DNA from: an uncultured Candidatus Saccharibacteria bacterium | Lineage (GTDB): Bacteria > Patescibacteriota > Saccharimonadia > Saccharimonadales > Saccharimonadaceae | Length of the DNA: 64,000 nucleotides | Direction of reading: 5' to 3' | Assembly (NCBI GenBank): GCA_948851665.1 | Contig: CAQOWG010000003.1 | Location: 1 to 64,000, forward strand | Part shown: positions 42,508 to 51,435 of the stretch, piece by piece | Position numbering within the stretch: position 1 is the stretch's first letter | How the letters are laid out: each line of letters begins with the position of its first letter | The notes under the pieces: generated by a model | Seen by the model: only the letters and a program-made list of their open reading frames with translations | The model's database searches: none | What the model was told of the DNA's origin: nothing | Position numbers and translations under genes: made by a program

Positions 42508-44265
42508 CTACATCTCTTCCGGCACCTCAATGCCTAACAGCCCCAAACCATGCTCCATTACATTCGTATACGCCTGCACAACCACAATCAGCTCCGCTTC
42601 ATTCTCATTCCCTATCACCTTCACGTTCTCGTAAAAACGCGAGAACTCCTGCGCTAGCTCAAATAGATAGGCACAAATCTTATTCGGCGCCTTCTCTGCT
42701 ACCGCCTCTTTTAACACATCTTGATATTGAACAATTTTCTTACTCAATTTCCGCACAAAGGATGTTTCAGAATTGGCGACAGTGTCATTGCTCTGAGAGG
42801 CGCTATTACCAACCCTTTGCAACACTTTCTTCGCCCGCACCGTAGAATATAGCAAATACACTCCTGAATTCCCTGTCATCGCCACGCTTTCCTTCGGATC
42901 AAAGATAATATCCCCACCCATCTTATACTTCAAAAATGCGTACCTCAGCGCCGCCAGCACCACTTTCTCGTCCGCTGGCTGCCCTGTCGATTCCATCAGC
43001 TCCTGCGCCACCATCTCAATCACATCTACCGCTTTCAGGAAATTCCCCTTCCGCGAGCTCATCTTTTCATTCCCCGGTAGTTTTACCTGTCCATGTGTCA
43101 AATGCCGTGTCCGTTCAGATAACTTCGGTGCCATCTCACTCACGCTCGCCAGCACCACCTTCATATATTCAATAATATCATTCCCGGTAATCACCACGCT
43201 CTCATCAAAATGATAATCATCCCATTTCGTAAAAATCAGCCCTACATCTTTCGCTTCGTAAGTCGGTAAGCCATTCTGATTGATAAATACTCTTGTATGT
43301 AAGCCGAACTTCTCCCCCTTATAAACCACCGCGCCACTACTCTCCTCGTAAACTCCTCGGTCTAGCCCCTGTCGCACCTCTTTAAGCCCCCGCACTGCTA
43401 CCGTCGATTCCGGATAATACCGATCGAATTTCACACCAATCCGCGCATAAAAATCTTCAAAGTACTTATAGCTCAGTTCTCGCCCCTTCAAGTAAATCGT
43501 CTTAATTTCTTCCTTATCAAGCGCCAAAGCTACACTTTCCTGGTCATCCCCCATCTCGTGTCCTGGCCACTCCCGAATATCACCAAATTCCTGAAGCGCA
43601 ATTTCATAAACCATCCGGTTGATTTCCGTGATTTCCGCTTTTGCCTGTTCATCTTCTTCATACGCCCGCGTTCCCTCAACATACGCCTTAGCAATCTCCT
43701 CAATCATTAGATGACTAGGCAACTGCTGCAAAAGCGCCCAAATCGTCTTCCCCACGTGTAGCCCCACATCTCCACCAAAATTCGCTCGCACCACTTTTGC
43801 CCCCGCCATCTCCAAAATCCGCGAAATCGAATCCCCTACCATCGAAGTATAAAGATGACCCACGTGCAATACCTTAAACGGGTTCGGATCGGAAAACTCG
43901 CACACCACGACCTTACCATCATACTCACTCCAAACCGACTCCTTGGTCAAATACTCTTGACCTTTCGCAAAATCCGCTACCTTCCCATAAAAATATTCAT
44001 CTGGTGATATAAAGTTCATAAATCCTGGCCCCGCAATCTCCACCCGCCACGCCATTCCACTCGCTTCTGCATCTGCCAAGAATGCATCCTTTAGCTCTTC
44101 TGCAATCGCCACCGGTGCCTTATGTACTAATTTCGCTAGTTGCATTGCTACATTCGACGCGAAATCCGCGCCCGTATCTTCCGGCGCCACCGTTACAACC
44201 ACATCAGTCTTCACCCCATAGACCTGCAGGATTGCTGCTTCTAGTTTCTGTTTCACCTCTTCCAT
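42508..44265 (-). CDS. argS: Arginyl-tRNA synthetase
   Basis: This class I synthetase has 585 residues. HIGH-type motif HVGHLYTSMVGDS follows FSDPNPFKVL, and the KMSKS-type motif reads KMSSRKGN. An N-terminal Add-1-like tRNA D-loop recognition domain (about 1-100) and a C-terminal DALR anticodon-binding domain (YLFELAQEFSRFYENV) are present. It is the last gene of an operon with a LiaF-like and a DUF4097-like gene; its ATG overlaps the preceding stop (TGATG). Confidence 0.97.
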   Translation of the reverse strand: MEEVKQKLEAAILQVYGVKTDVVVTVAPEDTGADFASNVAMQLAKLVHKAPVAIAEELKDAFLADAEASGMAWRVEIAGPGFMNFISPDEYFYGKVADFAKGQEYLTKESVWSEYDGKVVVCEFSDPNPFKVLHVGHLYTSMVGDSISRILEMAGAKVVRANFGGDVGLHVGKTIWALLQQLPSHLMIEEIAKAYVEGTRAYEEDEQAKAEITEINRMVYEIALQEFGDIREWPGHEMGDDQESVALALDKEEIKTIYLKGRELSYKYFEDFYARIGVKFDRYYPESTVAVRGLKEVRQGLDRGVYEESSGAVVYKGEKFGLHTRVFINQNGLPTYEAKDVGLIFTKWDDYHFDESVVITGNDIIEYMKVVLASVSEMAPKLSERTRHLTHGQVKLPGNEKMSSRKGNFLKAVDVIEMVAQELMESTGQPADEKVVLAALRYAFLKYKMGGDIIFDPKESVAMTGNSGVYLLYSTVRAKKVLQRVGNSASQSNDTVANSETSFVRKLSKKIVQYQDVLKEAVAEKAPNKICAYLFELAQEFSRFYENVKVIGNENEAELIVVVQAYTNVMEHGLGLLGIEVPEEM

Positions 44266-45101
44266 CAGCGTGCCACCGTCCGAATTTCTACCGCCCCCAC
44301 GCCTGATTTAACTTCCACCACATTTTCTCCATTCCCCTCACGTGTATCATCTGCCAAGTTCCTACCATTATAGCTCACTGAGCCAATGCCCTTGTCAATC
44401 GCCAACCGATAATCCGTTTCTGCACCAATCAATTCCAGCTCTAACTTACCTACTCCCGACACCACCTTTGAATCACCTATTAGCTCCAATCGTAGCTCAG
44501 CCTTTCCCGCCCCGATTTCAATCTCCGCATTATTTGCCCTACCCCGCATAACCTCAACCACCCCAGCCCCGCTATCAATCCGCAACCGCTCACTAGCACT
44601 CAAATAATCAATCTCTGTCTTCCCCGCTCCCAATTTCAAATCAATACGCTTTGCTACTAAGTCCTGCACTGTTAAGGTTCCTGCACCCACCTCAAACTTC
44701 GCTTCTTCCAGCTCTACTTTATTACTTACATAAATCGTCAGTTCTCCTGTTCCCCCAAAACCGAACACACCATGACTTCGCTCCACTACATGAATCGTGC
44801 CATTTTCTTCCCACACATCAATGTATTCATTATTTGTCTGATACTTCACCCCCGAGTCCACAGACTTTACCCATACCCGCGTCGCCTTCACACTCACATC
44901 CAACTGCTTTATGCTAAGCCCTTCGCCCTCCTCGCCCACGACCTCTATTGTTTCCCCCATTACCAAGTCATCTCTCTCGAATCCATCATAAATCAATCCC
45001 AGTGTCCCTACCGCCGACAAGACAGCTCCAGCAATCGATACCATGATAAAAACCGCCAGCAAGATCGCGAGCCCTTTAATAAGCCTCTGTGTCGTATTCA
45101 T
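44265..45101 (-). CDS. DUF4097-like beta-repeat membrane-anchored protein
   Basis: The 278-residue protein has one N-terminal membrane helix (about 9-36) and a long right-handed-repeat beta domain with regular Gly-Ala-Gly turns (EVGAGTLTV, KLGAGKTEI, DSGAGVVEV, EIGAGKAEL, VSGVGKLEL). This is the pattern of DUF4097/LiaG-type envelope proteins. It probably lies outside the membrane and may sense or respond to envelope damage with its LiaF-like partner. Both junctions (with the LiaF-like gene and argS) are 1-nt overlaps. Confidence 0.8.
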   Translation of the reverse strand: MNTTQRLIKGLAILLAVFIMVSIAGAVLSAVGTLGLIYDGFERDDLVMGETIEVVGEEGEGLSIKQLDVSVKATRVWVKSVDSGVKYQTNNEYIDVWEENGTIHVVERSHGVFGFGGTGELTIYVSNKVELEEAKFEVGAGTLTVQDLVAKRIDLKLGAGKTEIDYLSASERLRIDSGAGVVEVMRGRANNAEIEIGAGKAELRLELIGDSKVVSGVGKLELELIGAETDYRLAIDKGIGSVSYNGRNLADDTREGNGENVVEVKSGVGAVEIRTVAR

Positions 45102-45835
45102 TATTTAATCTCCACCCCGCCAAACACCGCCGTCGCATCCACATACAACGTCTTAGCAGCCTTCTTATCCTTAGACTTACCAACTTTTTTATGCTTATTC
45201 TCTACTCCCCCAAAAATCGAACTTGAACTCACCTCAACCACTACGTCATCCGGCACAATAATCTTCGCTGAGCCAAAAAGCGCTGATACTTTCGCTACTG
45301 ATTCCTCTGGCATTTTAGCATCGGTCAAATCCAACACTATCGAACCAAACACCGCCTCAAGCCGGCAATCCGCAAACTCCTTACCATCAAACTCCTCTTG
45401 CACACTACTAAAAGTTGCCCAGTATTCCTGATAATCATCCCCCTCCACAACTTCCCCCTCTTTTACCTTCGCCATTCGCGCTTTGTAGTGCGCTTCATGT
45501 ACCTTTCGTGCTTCATCACTATTGAACGCCGTCCGACAAATCATCGACAAGCCAATCAGAATCACCGCCACCGGCAAGATCAACTTCCAAATCACCGCAA
45601 AGTCCAGCACGTCAAGACACGCCAACATCAATGCTACACCTAGCAAAATCCCAAATAAGCTTCCTCCTTTATGATCTTCCGTAATCAGCCCAATCACCGA
45701 TGGTATGATAATAAACAGCGTCCACCACCCTGGGAAAAAGATAGTCCAATCCACCAATCCAGTCGCCTTCAAGGCCCAAACTACCCCTAGCGCCACCAAT
45801 ACTAGTCCCCATAACACGCGGTTTACTTTTTTCAT
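45101..45835 (-). CDS. LiaF-like envelope stress protein
   Basis: The 244-residue protein has four N-terminal membrane helices (about 8-108) typical of LiaF and a soluble C-terminal beta domain (LEAVFGSIVLDLTDAK, VSALFGSAKIIVPDDVVVEV, ATAVFGGVEIK), the cell-wall-active-antibiotic-response domain. LiaF modulates envelope stress signalling in Firmicutes. No LiaR/LiaS two-component pair is in this window. The start is at 45835 (AGGAG, 6 nt, ATG); a TTG one codon upstream is less likely. Confidence 0.85.
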   Translation of the reverse strand: MKKVNRVLWGLVLVALGVVWALKATGLVDWTIFFPGWWTLFIIIPSVIGLITEDHKGGSLFGILLGVALMLACLDVLDFAVIWKLILPVAVILIGLSMICRTAFNSDEARKVHEAHYKARMAKVKEGEVVEGDDYQEYWATFSSVQEEFDGKEFADCRLEAVFGSIVLDLTDAKMPEESVAKVSALFGSAKIIVPDDVVVEVSSSSIFGGVENKHKKVGKSKDKKAAKTLYVDATAVFGGVEIK

Positions 45836-45878
45836 CAAAGACTCCTAAAATTACTTACCCCTAATTATACCATATACT

Positions 45879-47471
45879 TCAGCGCAGTGCTTTTACAAAC
45901 CCGTCAAACAACGGGTGCACAGAAAGTGGCCGCGATCGGAACTCTGGGTGTGCCTGTGTCGCTACAAAAAACTTCAAATCCGGCGCTTCGATAAATTCCA
46001 CCAACTTCCCGTCCGGGCTCGTTCCTGCAACCCTAACACCACCCTTCTCAATCTCTGGCAAATATTTCTGATTTACCTCATAGCGATGTCGGTGACGTTC
46101 CACTACATCGCCCTGACCATAAAGTTTATATGTCTTCGTCCCCTTAACGAGCTTCGCTGGATAGTCACCCAACCGCATCGTACCACCAGTTTCTTCCTTA
46201 CCCTTCTGACCTTCCATGATATAAATCACATTATTACCATTCTCTTCACTCGCACCAAATTCCTCCGAATTCGCGTTTTTCAGCCCTCCCCGCCGCGCTG
46301 CTGCTACGCATGCCATCTGCATGCCAAGACAAAGCCCTAAATATGGCATATCGTGCTCTAAAGCGTACTCAGCAGCTCGAATCTTCCCCTCAGCCCCGCG
46401 CGCACCAAATCCACCTGGCACCACCAGCCCATCCACATTCTTGAAGTCATTCCCTGTTGCGTCCTCAGCGTTAATCCAACGAATCTCAATGTTCATCTTG
46501 TTCCACGCCGCTGCCGCTTTTAAAGCCTCTGTTACACAAATATATGCATCCTCATTCCCAGCATACTTCGCCACTAAACCCACCTTATAGACCTTATCGT
46601 ACTTCTTCCCCCTCAAATCAGAAAACTTCTGCCACTTTGTCATGTCCGGATCGCTATCATCTCCAACAAAACAATTCAAAATCTCCAACACCCCAGATTT
46701 CAGAACGTTAAATGGCACATCGTATACTGACTCAATATCTGGCAAATTCAACACCGCATCCCCAGAAATCCCCGCAAATCGCGCAATCTTCTCACAAATA
46801 TCTCGTCCCGCCGGTCGCTCCGTACGACATACTACTACATCCGGAATAATTCCAAATCCCCTCAAATCTTTCAATGCATTCTGCGCCGGCTTTGTTTTTA
46901 ATTCCTTTGACGTATTAATCCAAGGGACATACACCACATGCACATACAAACAATTTTCTCTTCCCACCCTATTCGCATAAAGGCGAATTGCCTCAATAAA
47001 ACTCAGACCTTCATAGTCACCTACCGTACCGCCAATCTCTACAATATGGATATCCGAACCCTCACCAGCCTTAGCAATTTTCTCCTGCACCAAGTCTGTA
47101 AAATGCGGCACCATCTGTACCGTCTTACCATGAAAACCACCGTTTCGTTCTTTATCAATTAGCTCTTGATAAAGTGCTCCTGACAGTACCGAAGAGTACC
47201 GCGAAGTTTCAAAGTCCAAAAATCTTTCATAATGTCCAAGATCAAGGTCCGTTTCTTTCCCATCCGCCGTCACAAAGCATTCCCCGTGTTCCACCGGGTT
47301 CAATAACCCTGCATCCACATTTAAATACGGGTCACACTTCTGGATCGAAACATCATAGCCTTTTGCCTTCAAAATCGCCCCAATCGACGCCGCCGTAATT
47401 CCTTTTCCCACGCCTGAGAGCACGCCACCCGTTACGAAGATATATTTTGTTTGCTTCGACTTTCCAGCCAT
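45879..47471 (-). CDS. pyrG: CTP synthase
   Basis: PyrG converts UTP to CTP with glutamine as nitrogen donor. The 530-residue protein has the synthetase domain (KYIFVTGGVLSGVGKGITAA, NVDAG-type loop, GGTVGDYE) and a C-terminal class I glutamine amidotransferase domain with Cys in GLCLGMQMA and the His-Glu pair in AHPEF. The start at 47471 follows AGAGGGAG and gives the usual N terminus; the open frame runs 19 codons further. With pyrH it covers UMP-to-CTP steps. Confidence 0.97.
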   Translation of the reverse strand: MAGKSKQTKYIFVTGGVLSGVGKGITAASIGAILKAKGYDVSIQKCDPYLNVDAGLLNPVEHGECFVTADGKETDLDLGHYERFLDFETSRYSSVLSGALYQELIDKERNGGFHGKTVQMVPHFTDLVQEKIAKAGEGSDIHIVEIGGTVGDYEGLSFIEAIRLYANRVGRENCLYVHVVYVPWINTSKELKTKPAQNALKDLRGFGIIPDVVVCRTERPAGRDICEKIARFAGISGDAVLNLPDIESVYDVPFNVLKSGVLEILNCFVGDDSDPDMTKWQKFSDLRGKKYDKVYKVGLVAKYAGNEDAYICVTEALKAAAAWNKMNIEIRWINAEDATGNDFKNVDGLVVPGGFGARGAEGKIRAAEYALEHDMPYLGLCLGMQMACVAAARRGGLKNANSEEFGASEENGNNVIYIMEGQKGKEETGGTMRLGDYPAKLVKGTKTYKLYGQGDVVERHRHRYEVNQKYLPEIEKGGVRVAGTSPDGKLVEFIEAPDLKFFVATQAHPEFRSRPLSVHPLFDGFVKALR

Positions 47472-47596
47472 GTCTGCTCCCTCTGCCCACTTTATCTTAA
47501 TAACTTTACTACCTCTATCATAACACAACCACTACCATATTTGGCATGTAAAAATCACAACATGGTGGACTCGTCCGCTTATGCTATAATACTTCT

Positions 47597-48571
47597 ATGA
47601 ACCAACCCCTTCTTGTTTCTGAGCTCATCGGTGATTTCCTCGAATCCCTCGAAATCGAACATGGCCGCTCTGTCAAAACCACCGAAAACTACCGCCGCTA
47701 TCTTGAACGTTTTTTTGACCTTGCTAGCGAAATCTCTGGCAAAGACTACGATTTCGCCCCTGCCGATATTACCCCCGAGCTCCTACGCAAATATCGCCTT
47801 GCCCTCAATCGTGAAGTCGACTCAAAAGGCGAATCCCTCAAACCTATAACCCAATCTTATTACCTCATCGCCCTACGCGGTTTCCTCAAATATCTCGCCA
47901 AACGCGGCATCAATTCCCTTGACCCTAGCCTTGTCGAGCTTCCCCACGTCATCCGTAAGCAAGTCACCTTCCTGCATTTCGACGAAGTCGAACGTCTTCT
48001 CGAACAAGTCGACACTTCCACCGAAACCGGCCTCCGCGACCGCGCCATCATCGAACTACTTTTCTCCGGCGGACTTCGCGTTTCCGAACTTGTTAAACTC
48101 AATCGCGATTCTATCAATCTCGACCGACGCGAATTTATCGTCCGCGGTAAAGGCAGCAAAGATCGTCCGGTTTTTATCTCCCCTGCTGCCGCCGATTGGG
48201 TTTCCGCCTACCTCGATGAACGAAAAGACACTCTTGCCCCACTTTTTCTTAACAACAGCCGTCGCCAAGGCGAAGTCAATACTTCTGGCGACTTCCGTCG
48301 CCTCACTGCCCGCTCTATCGAACGAATTGTTGAAAAATACGCCCGTCTCGCCGGCATCACTAAGCACGTTTCCCCCCACACTCTCCGTCATAGTTTCGCC
48401 ACTGACCTTCTCATGAACGGCGCCGATATTCGCTCAGTCCAAACCATGCTCGGACACGCCGACATCAGCACTACTCAAATTTATACCCATGTCACCGATC
48501 CCCACCTCAAAGAAGTCCACGAACGCTTCCATACGGACACCGATGAAGAAGCAAAAACGATCAAAAATTAG
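47597..48571 (+). CDS. xerC: Tyrosine recombinase XerC/XerD-like
   Basis: The 324-residue protein has an N-terminal SAM-like core-binding domain (about 5-110) and a catalytic domain with the complete set R161, K186, H261, R264, H287 and nucleophile Y296 (HTLRHSFATDLL, LGHADISTTQIYTHV). It most likely resolves chromosome dimers at a dif-type site together with FtsK, also encoded here. No integron- or phage-type extra domain is present. TATAAT is exactly 6 nt before ATG (leaderless). The 3' end overlaps the prepilin peptidase gene by 11 nt (convergent). Confidence 0.93.
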   Translation: MNQPLLVSELIGDFLESLEIEHGRSVKTTENYRRYLERFFDLASEISGKDYDFAPADITPELLRKYRLALNREVDSKGESLKPITQSYYLIALRGFLKYLAKRGINSLDPSLVELPHVIRKQVTFLHFDEVERLLEQVDTSTETGLRDRAIIELLFSGGLRVSELVKLNRDSINLDRREFIVRGKGSKDRPVFISPAAADWVSAYLDERKDTLAPLFLNNSRRQGEVNTSGDFRRLTARSIERIVEKYARLAGITKHVSPHTLRHSFATDLLMNGADIRSVQTMLGHADISTTQIYTHVTDPHLKEVHERFHTDTDEEAKTIKN

Positions 48572-49433
48572 TCGCCGTCAACAACAACGGCAACGCATTC
48601 CCTAGTATCAGCACTAGCACAAACCCTGCCACCAAAAACGGTCCAAAGGATACCTTATGATTCCCGCTCTTAATCGCCCCCGGTAGCGCAATCATATCCC
48701 CAAGCAAATTCGCCAAAAAGATATTCCACAGCGCCAACCACCAATCCGCCAGCGCCAACGCCAATGCCAGCGCCAATATCCAGTCCCCGCTCCCCATCAA
48801 CCGCTCCCTCGAAGCTTTATAAACCACAAAACACACACCTGCCATTATCGCTACGCCAGCCCCCGTGCTCGCTAGCGCCGCCCACACGTCTTCCCCCGCC
48901 AAACTTACTTGGTAAGTCTTCAACACCAAAATAATCGCCCCTATCACCACCGCTAGCACCAGCAGCACCGTCGGTAATTGTCGCCATTTTGCATCATAAA
49001 CCGCCAAAACCATCAGCACCACTAGCATCAATAGCGTCATAATAAATACCGCCACTTGTACAAACAACACCCCTGGCGTCCGTGAAAGCACGTGCCAGTT
49101 ATTAATCATCGGCAACAAATATGCCCAGGATAGCATCAAAAACGACACAGCCATGCTAATTTCCGACAGGAAATCCGCCACTCCAATTTTCTTACCACAA
49201 TTCCGACATTTCCCCCTCAGCACCAACCACGAAATAATCGGAATATTATCATACCAATGAATCCGCTTGTGACAATGCAAGCACACCGACCACTGTCCTA
49301 GATCTTTCTTGGTATGAACTTTATAATGCCATCGCCACGCTTGACAGCATGCAAATGATCCAAAAATTGCCCCCAACATAAACATCATTACCAGAATTAG
49401 TGCATCCAGCACCACCACTTCGTCAATCATCAT
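48561..49433 (-). CDS. pilD: Prepilin peptidase
   Basis: The 290-residue protein has the cytoplasmic zinc-ribbon loop (CLHCHKRI ... CRNCGKKI) after a first membrane helix with GSFACC, and several further helices. The catalytic GxGD-type aspartate motif is visible (GSGDWILALALALA). It cleaves the class III signal of the pilin at 49.6 kb and may N-methylate it. The start could also be the second ATG (MIDE). It is the last gene in pilus-operon order. Confidence 0.92.
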   Translation of the reverse strand: MMIDEVVVLDALILVMMFMLGAIFGSFACCQAWRWHYKVHTKKDLGQWSVCLHCHKRIHWYDNIPIISWLVLRGKCRNCGKKIGVADFLSEISMAVSFLMLSWAYLLPMINNWHVLSRTPGVLFVQVAVFIMTLLMLVVLMVLAVYDAKWRQLPTVLLVLAVVIGAIILVLKTYQVSLAGEDVWAALASTGAGVAIMAGVCFVVYKASRERLMGSGDWILALALALALADWWLALWNIFLANLLGDMIALPGAIKSGNHKVSFGPFLVAGFVLVLILGNALPLLLTATNF

Positions 49434-49512
49434 AACCCCATTTTACCACAAACATTTTCAAGAGCCAAACGCTTTTCCAGCGCCAACAGCGCACACTACA
49501 AGTAGACACAAG

Positions 49513-49540
49513 AAAAACCCGCCATGTTTGGCGGGTTTCC
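49513..49540 (-). terminator. Terminator after the pilin gene
   Basis: Minus strand: ACCCGCC-AAACAT-GGCGGGT followed by TTTTC. Confidence 0.85.
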
Positions 49541-49555
49541 CTGAAGCATCAATTC

Positions 49556-50143
49556 CTAGCTATTGTTTGTACAGTAAACGCTCGCACCTTCCAGTTTGTA
49601 AAGCAAAGCGTAGTCACGCGAATTATTGGTCTTCTCTAGCAATTCACCATTACAACGTGCACCCTTGTACATATAAATCATATGCTCGTCAAAGTTCAAA
49701 GTCGGCTGATCACCTTCGAAATCATCAATCTTCAAACCATAAGCCCAACCAGAAGGGTCATTGAACTCATTGTACTCTGCCATTGCCCCATTCATATAAT
49801 TCTTAATAAAGCTCGCGGCTGGATTATTGGAAGAGTTATAAACTTCAATCTTTACCCGATCGTCATCGCCGGTTGGTTCCTGAGCCGGAATCGAACCATT
49901 CTTTGGCAAACGACCATTGTTATTAGTCTGATACTGCTGAATTGCCGCAGCCACCCTACCAACCGCACTACGTCGTTCCGTATCCCGCTGAGAACGTTGA
50001 AGTACCGGAAGCGCAATAAAGACCATCAAGAAGATAAGACCTGCAATTGCCAAAACCAGCACCACTTCAATAATAGTAAACCCACTCCTTGTCCCCCGAT
50101 CCGCCAAGACCTTTCCCCGTCCCGCACTTTTAGCTGCTGTCAT
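49556..50143 (-). CDS. pilA: Type IV major pilin
   Basis: The 195-residue protein carries a class III signal with an unusually long leader (21 residues). Cleavage is before Phe22 (GFTIIEVVLVLAIAGLIFL) and Glu5 of the mature protein is present (Glu26). A short globular domain follows (VAAAIQQYQTNNNGRLP), with a cysteine pair near the C terminus (ARCNG ... VYCTN), which may form the D-region disulfide. AAAGGAA lies about 6 nt before ATG. A terminator follows. Pili of this kind drive twitching and host contact in Saccharibacteria. Confidence 0.93.
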   Translation of the reverse strand: MTAAKSAGRGKVLADRGTRSGFTIIEVVLVLAIAGLIFLMVFIALPVLQRSQRDTERRSAVGRVAAAIQQYQTNNNGRLPKNGSIPAQEPTGDDDRVKIEVYNSSNNPAASFIKNYMNGAMAEYNEFNDPSGWAYGLKIDDFEGDQPTLNFDEHMIYMYKGARCNGELLEKTNNSRDYALLYKLEGASVYCTNNS

Positions 50144-50226
50144 TTTTTATTCCTTTCTTTTAGTTCTTATAAAAAACTACTTATCACTTATCATTATAGC
50201 ATAACTGCAATCAAAGAAAAGATTTT

Positions 50227-51435
50227 TTACGCCGAACCAATCTTACTCACTAACGAGTAAATCGGGAAAAGAATTGCCGCCACGATACCACCAGCCACAA
50301 GTGCTAGCACCACCATCAAAATCGGTTCAATCAAAGTCGAAATTGCTGCTAAGCGTTCATCAAGCTCATCCTCATAAACCTTCGCCGCCCGACCCAACAT
50401 TTCGTCAATCTTCCCTGACTGTTCACCGGTCGCCGCCATCTGCGGTACCAAAGGCAAAATATACGCTCGGCCTTTCAAAGCAACGGAGAGTGGCTTACCA
50501 CTTCGTACCATCGTTGCCGCCTGATTAATTTGATCCTCGACTATCACATTATTCACCGCTTCTCCAGAAATCTGCATCGCTTCTAGCATCGGCACACCCG
50601 CCGACAACAGCATCTGCGCCGTTCGCGCAAACCGCGCATTGTATAATCTCAAGAATAACCCCTTAAAAATCGGTACGTGTAATTTAAACTTTGCCCACCA
50701 CTTTCCGCCTATATCCGTCTTCTTGAACTGCACAAAGAACCAACCACAAATTGCCAATACTACTAAAATCAGCCACCAGTAGTTCACCAAAAAATTCGAA
50801 AAATTTACCATCATCTGCGTCAAGACTGGCAACGGTTCATTTAAATCTCGGTACAAATTTTCCACTTGTGGCACCACCTGCAGCATTAGGAATGTCACCA
50901 CCAACACAATCACCAAAAGCACAATTGCCGGATAGGTCATCGCGCTTCGAATTTTCGAAATCATACTAGCATCTTTTTCTTGTTGCTCTGCTAAGCGCTT
51001 TAAGGACACATCAAGCGTACCAGATGTTTCACCTGCCGCAATCAAAGACAGATAGACCTTATTGAATACCTCTGGATGCTTCGCAAATGCATCATGCAAC
51101 GTTTTACCAGATTCTACCTGTGCAGAAATATCTTCCACTAAATTACGCGTCGCCTTGTTCTCACTCTGCTCCGCAATCATGTGCAAACTCGCCGAAAGTG
51201 GCAAACCCGCCGCAATCAACGTCGCAAACTGCCGCGTAAAAGCAATTCGCTCCTTTGATGTCACTTTTCGGTTAGCACGGCCAAACAACCCTTCACCTTC
51301 TTCGATTACTCGCTGAGGCAAATATCCTTGATCTACCAAAATCTTGCCCGCCGCCTGTTCCGTTTCCGCTTGCACGGTTCCGTTTACAATGCGACCAGTT
51401 TTACGGTCCTTTGCCTTATAATTAAACCTGCGCAT
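50227..51435 (-). CDS. pilC: Type IV pilus inner-membrane platform protein PilC
   Basis: The 402-residue GspF/PilC-family protein has two repeated cytoplasmic helical domains (FTRQFATLIAAGLPLSASL, then FARTAQMLLSAGVPMLEAM) and three membrane helices. It couples the PilB and PilT motors to pilus assembly. Its start overlaps the pilT stop by 1 nt (TAATG). Confidence 0.95.
   Translation of the reverse strand: MRRFNYKAKDRKTGRIVNGTVQAETEQAAGKILVDQGYLPQRVIEEGEGLFGRANRKVTSKERIAFTRQFATLIAAGLPLSASLHMIAEQSENKATRNLVEDISAQVESGKTLHDAFAKHPEVFNKVYLSLIAAGETSGTLDVSLKRLAEQQEKDASMISKIRSAMTYPAIVLLVIVLVVTFLMLQVVPQVENLYRDLNEPLPVLTQMMVNFSNFLVNYWWLILVVLAICGWFFVQFKKTDIGGKWWAKFKLHVPIFKGLFLRLYNARFARTAQMLLSAGVPMLEAMQISGEAVNNVIVEDQINQAATMVRSGKPLSVALKGRAYILPLVPQMAATGEQSGKIDEMLGRAAKVYEDELDERLAAISTLIEPILMVVLALVAGGIVAAILFPIYSLVSKIGSA

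Noticed and set aside
47597..48571. Tyrosine recombinase as the integrase that moves the cassettes
   Set aside because: It looks like a standard XerC/D protein, none of the cassettes is adjacent, and no attC or dif-like sites were seen at cassette ends.
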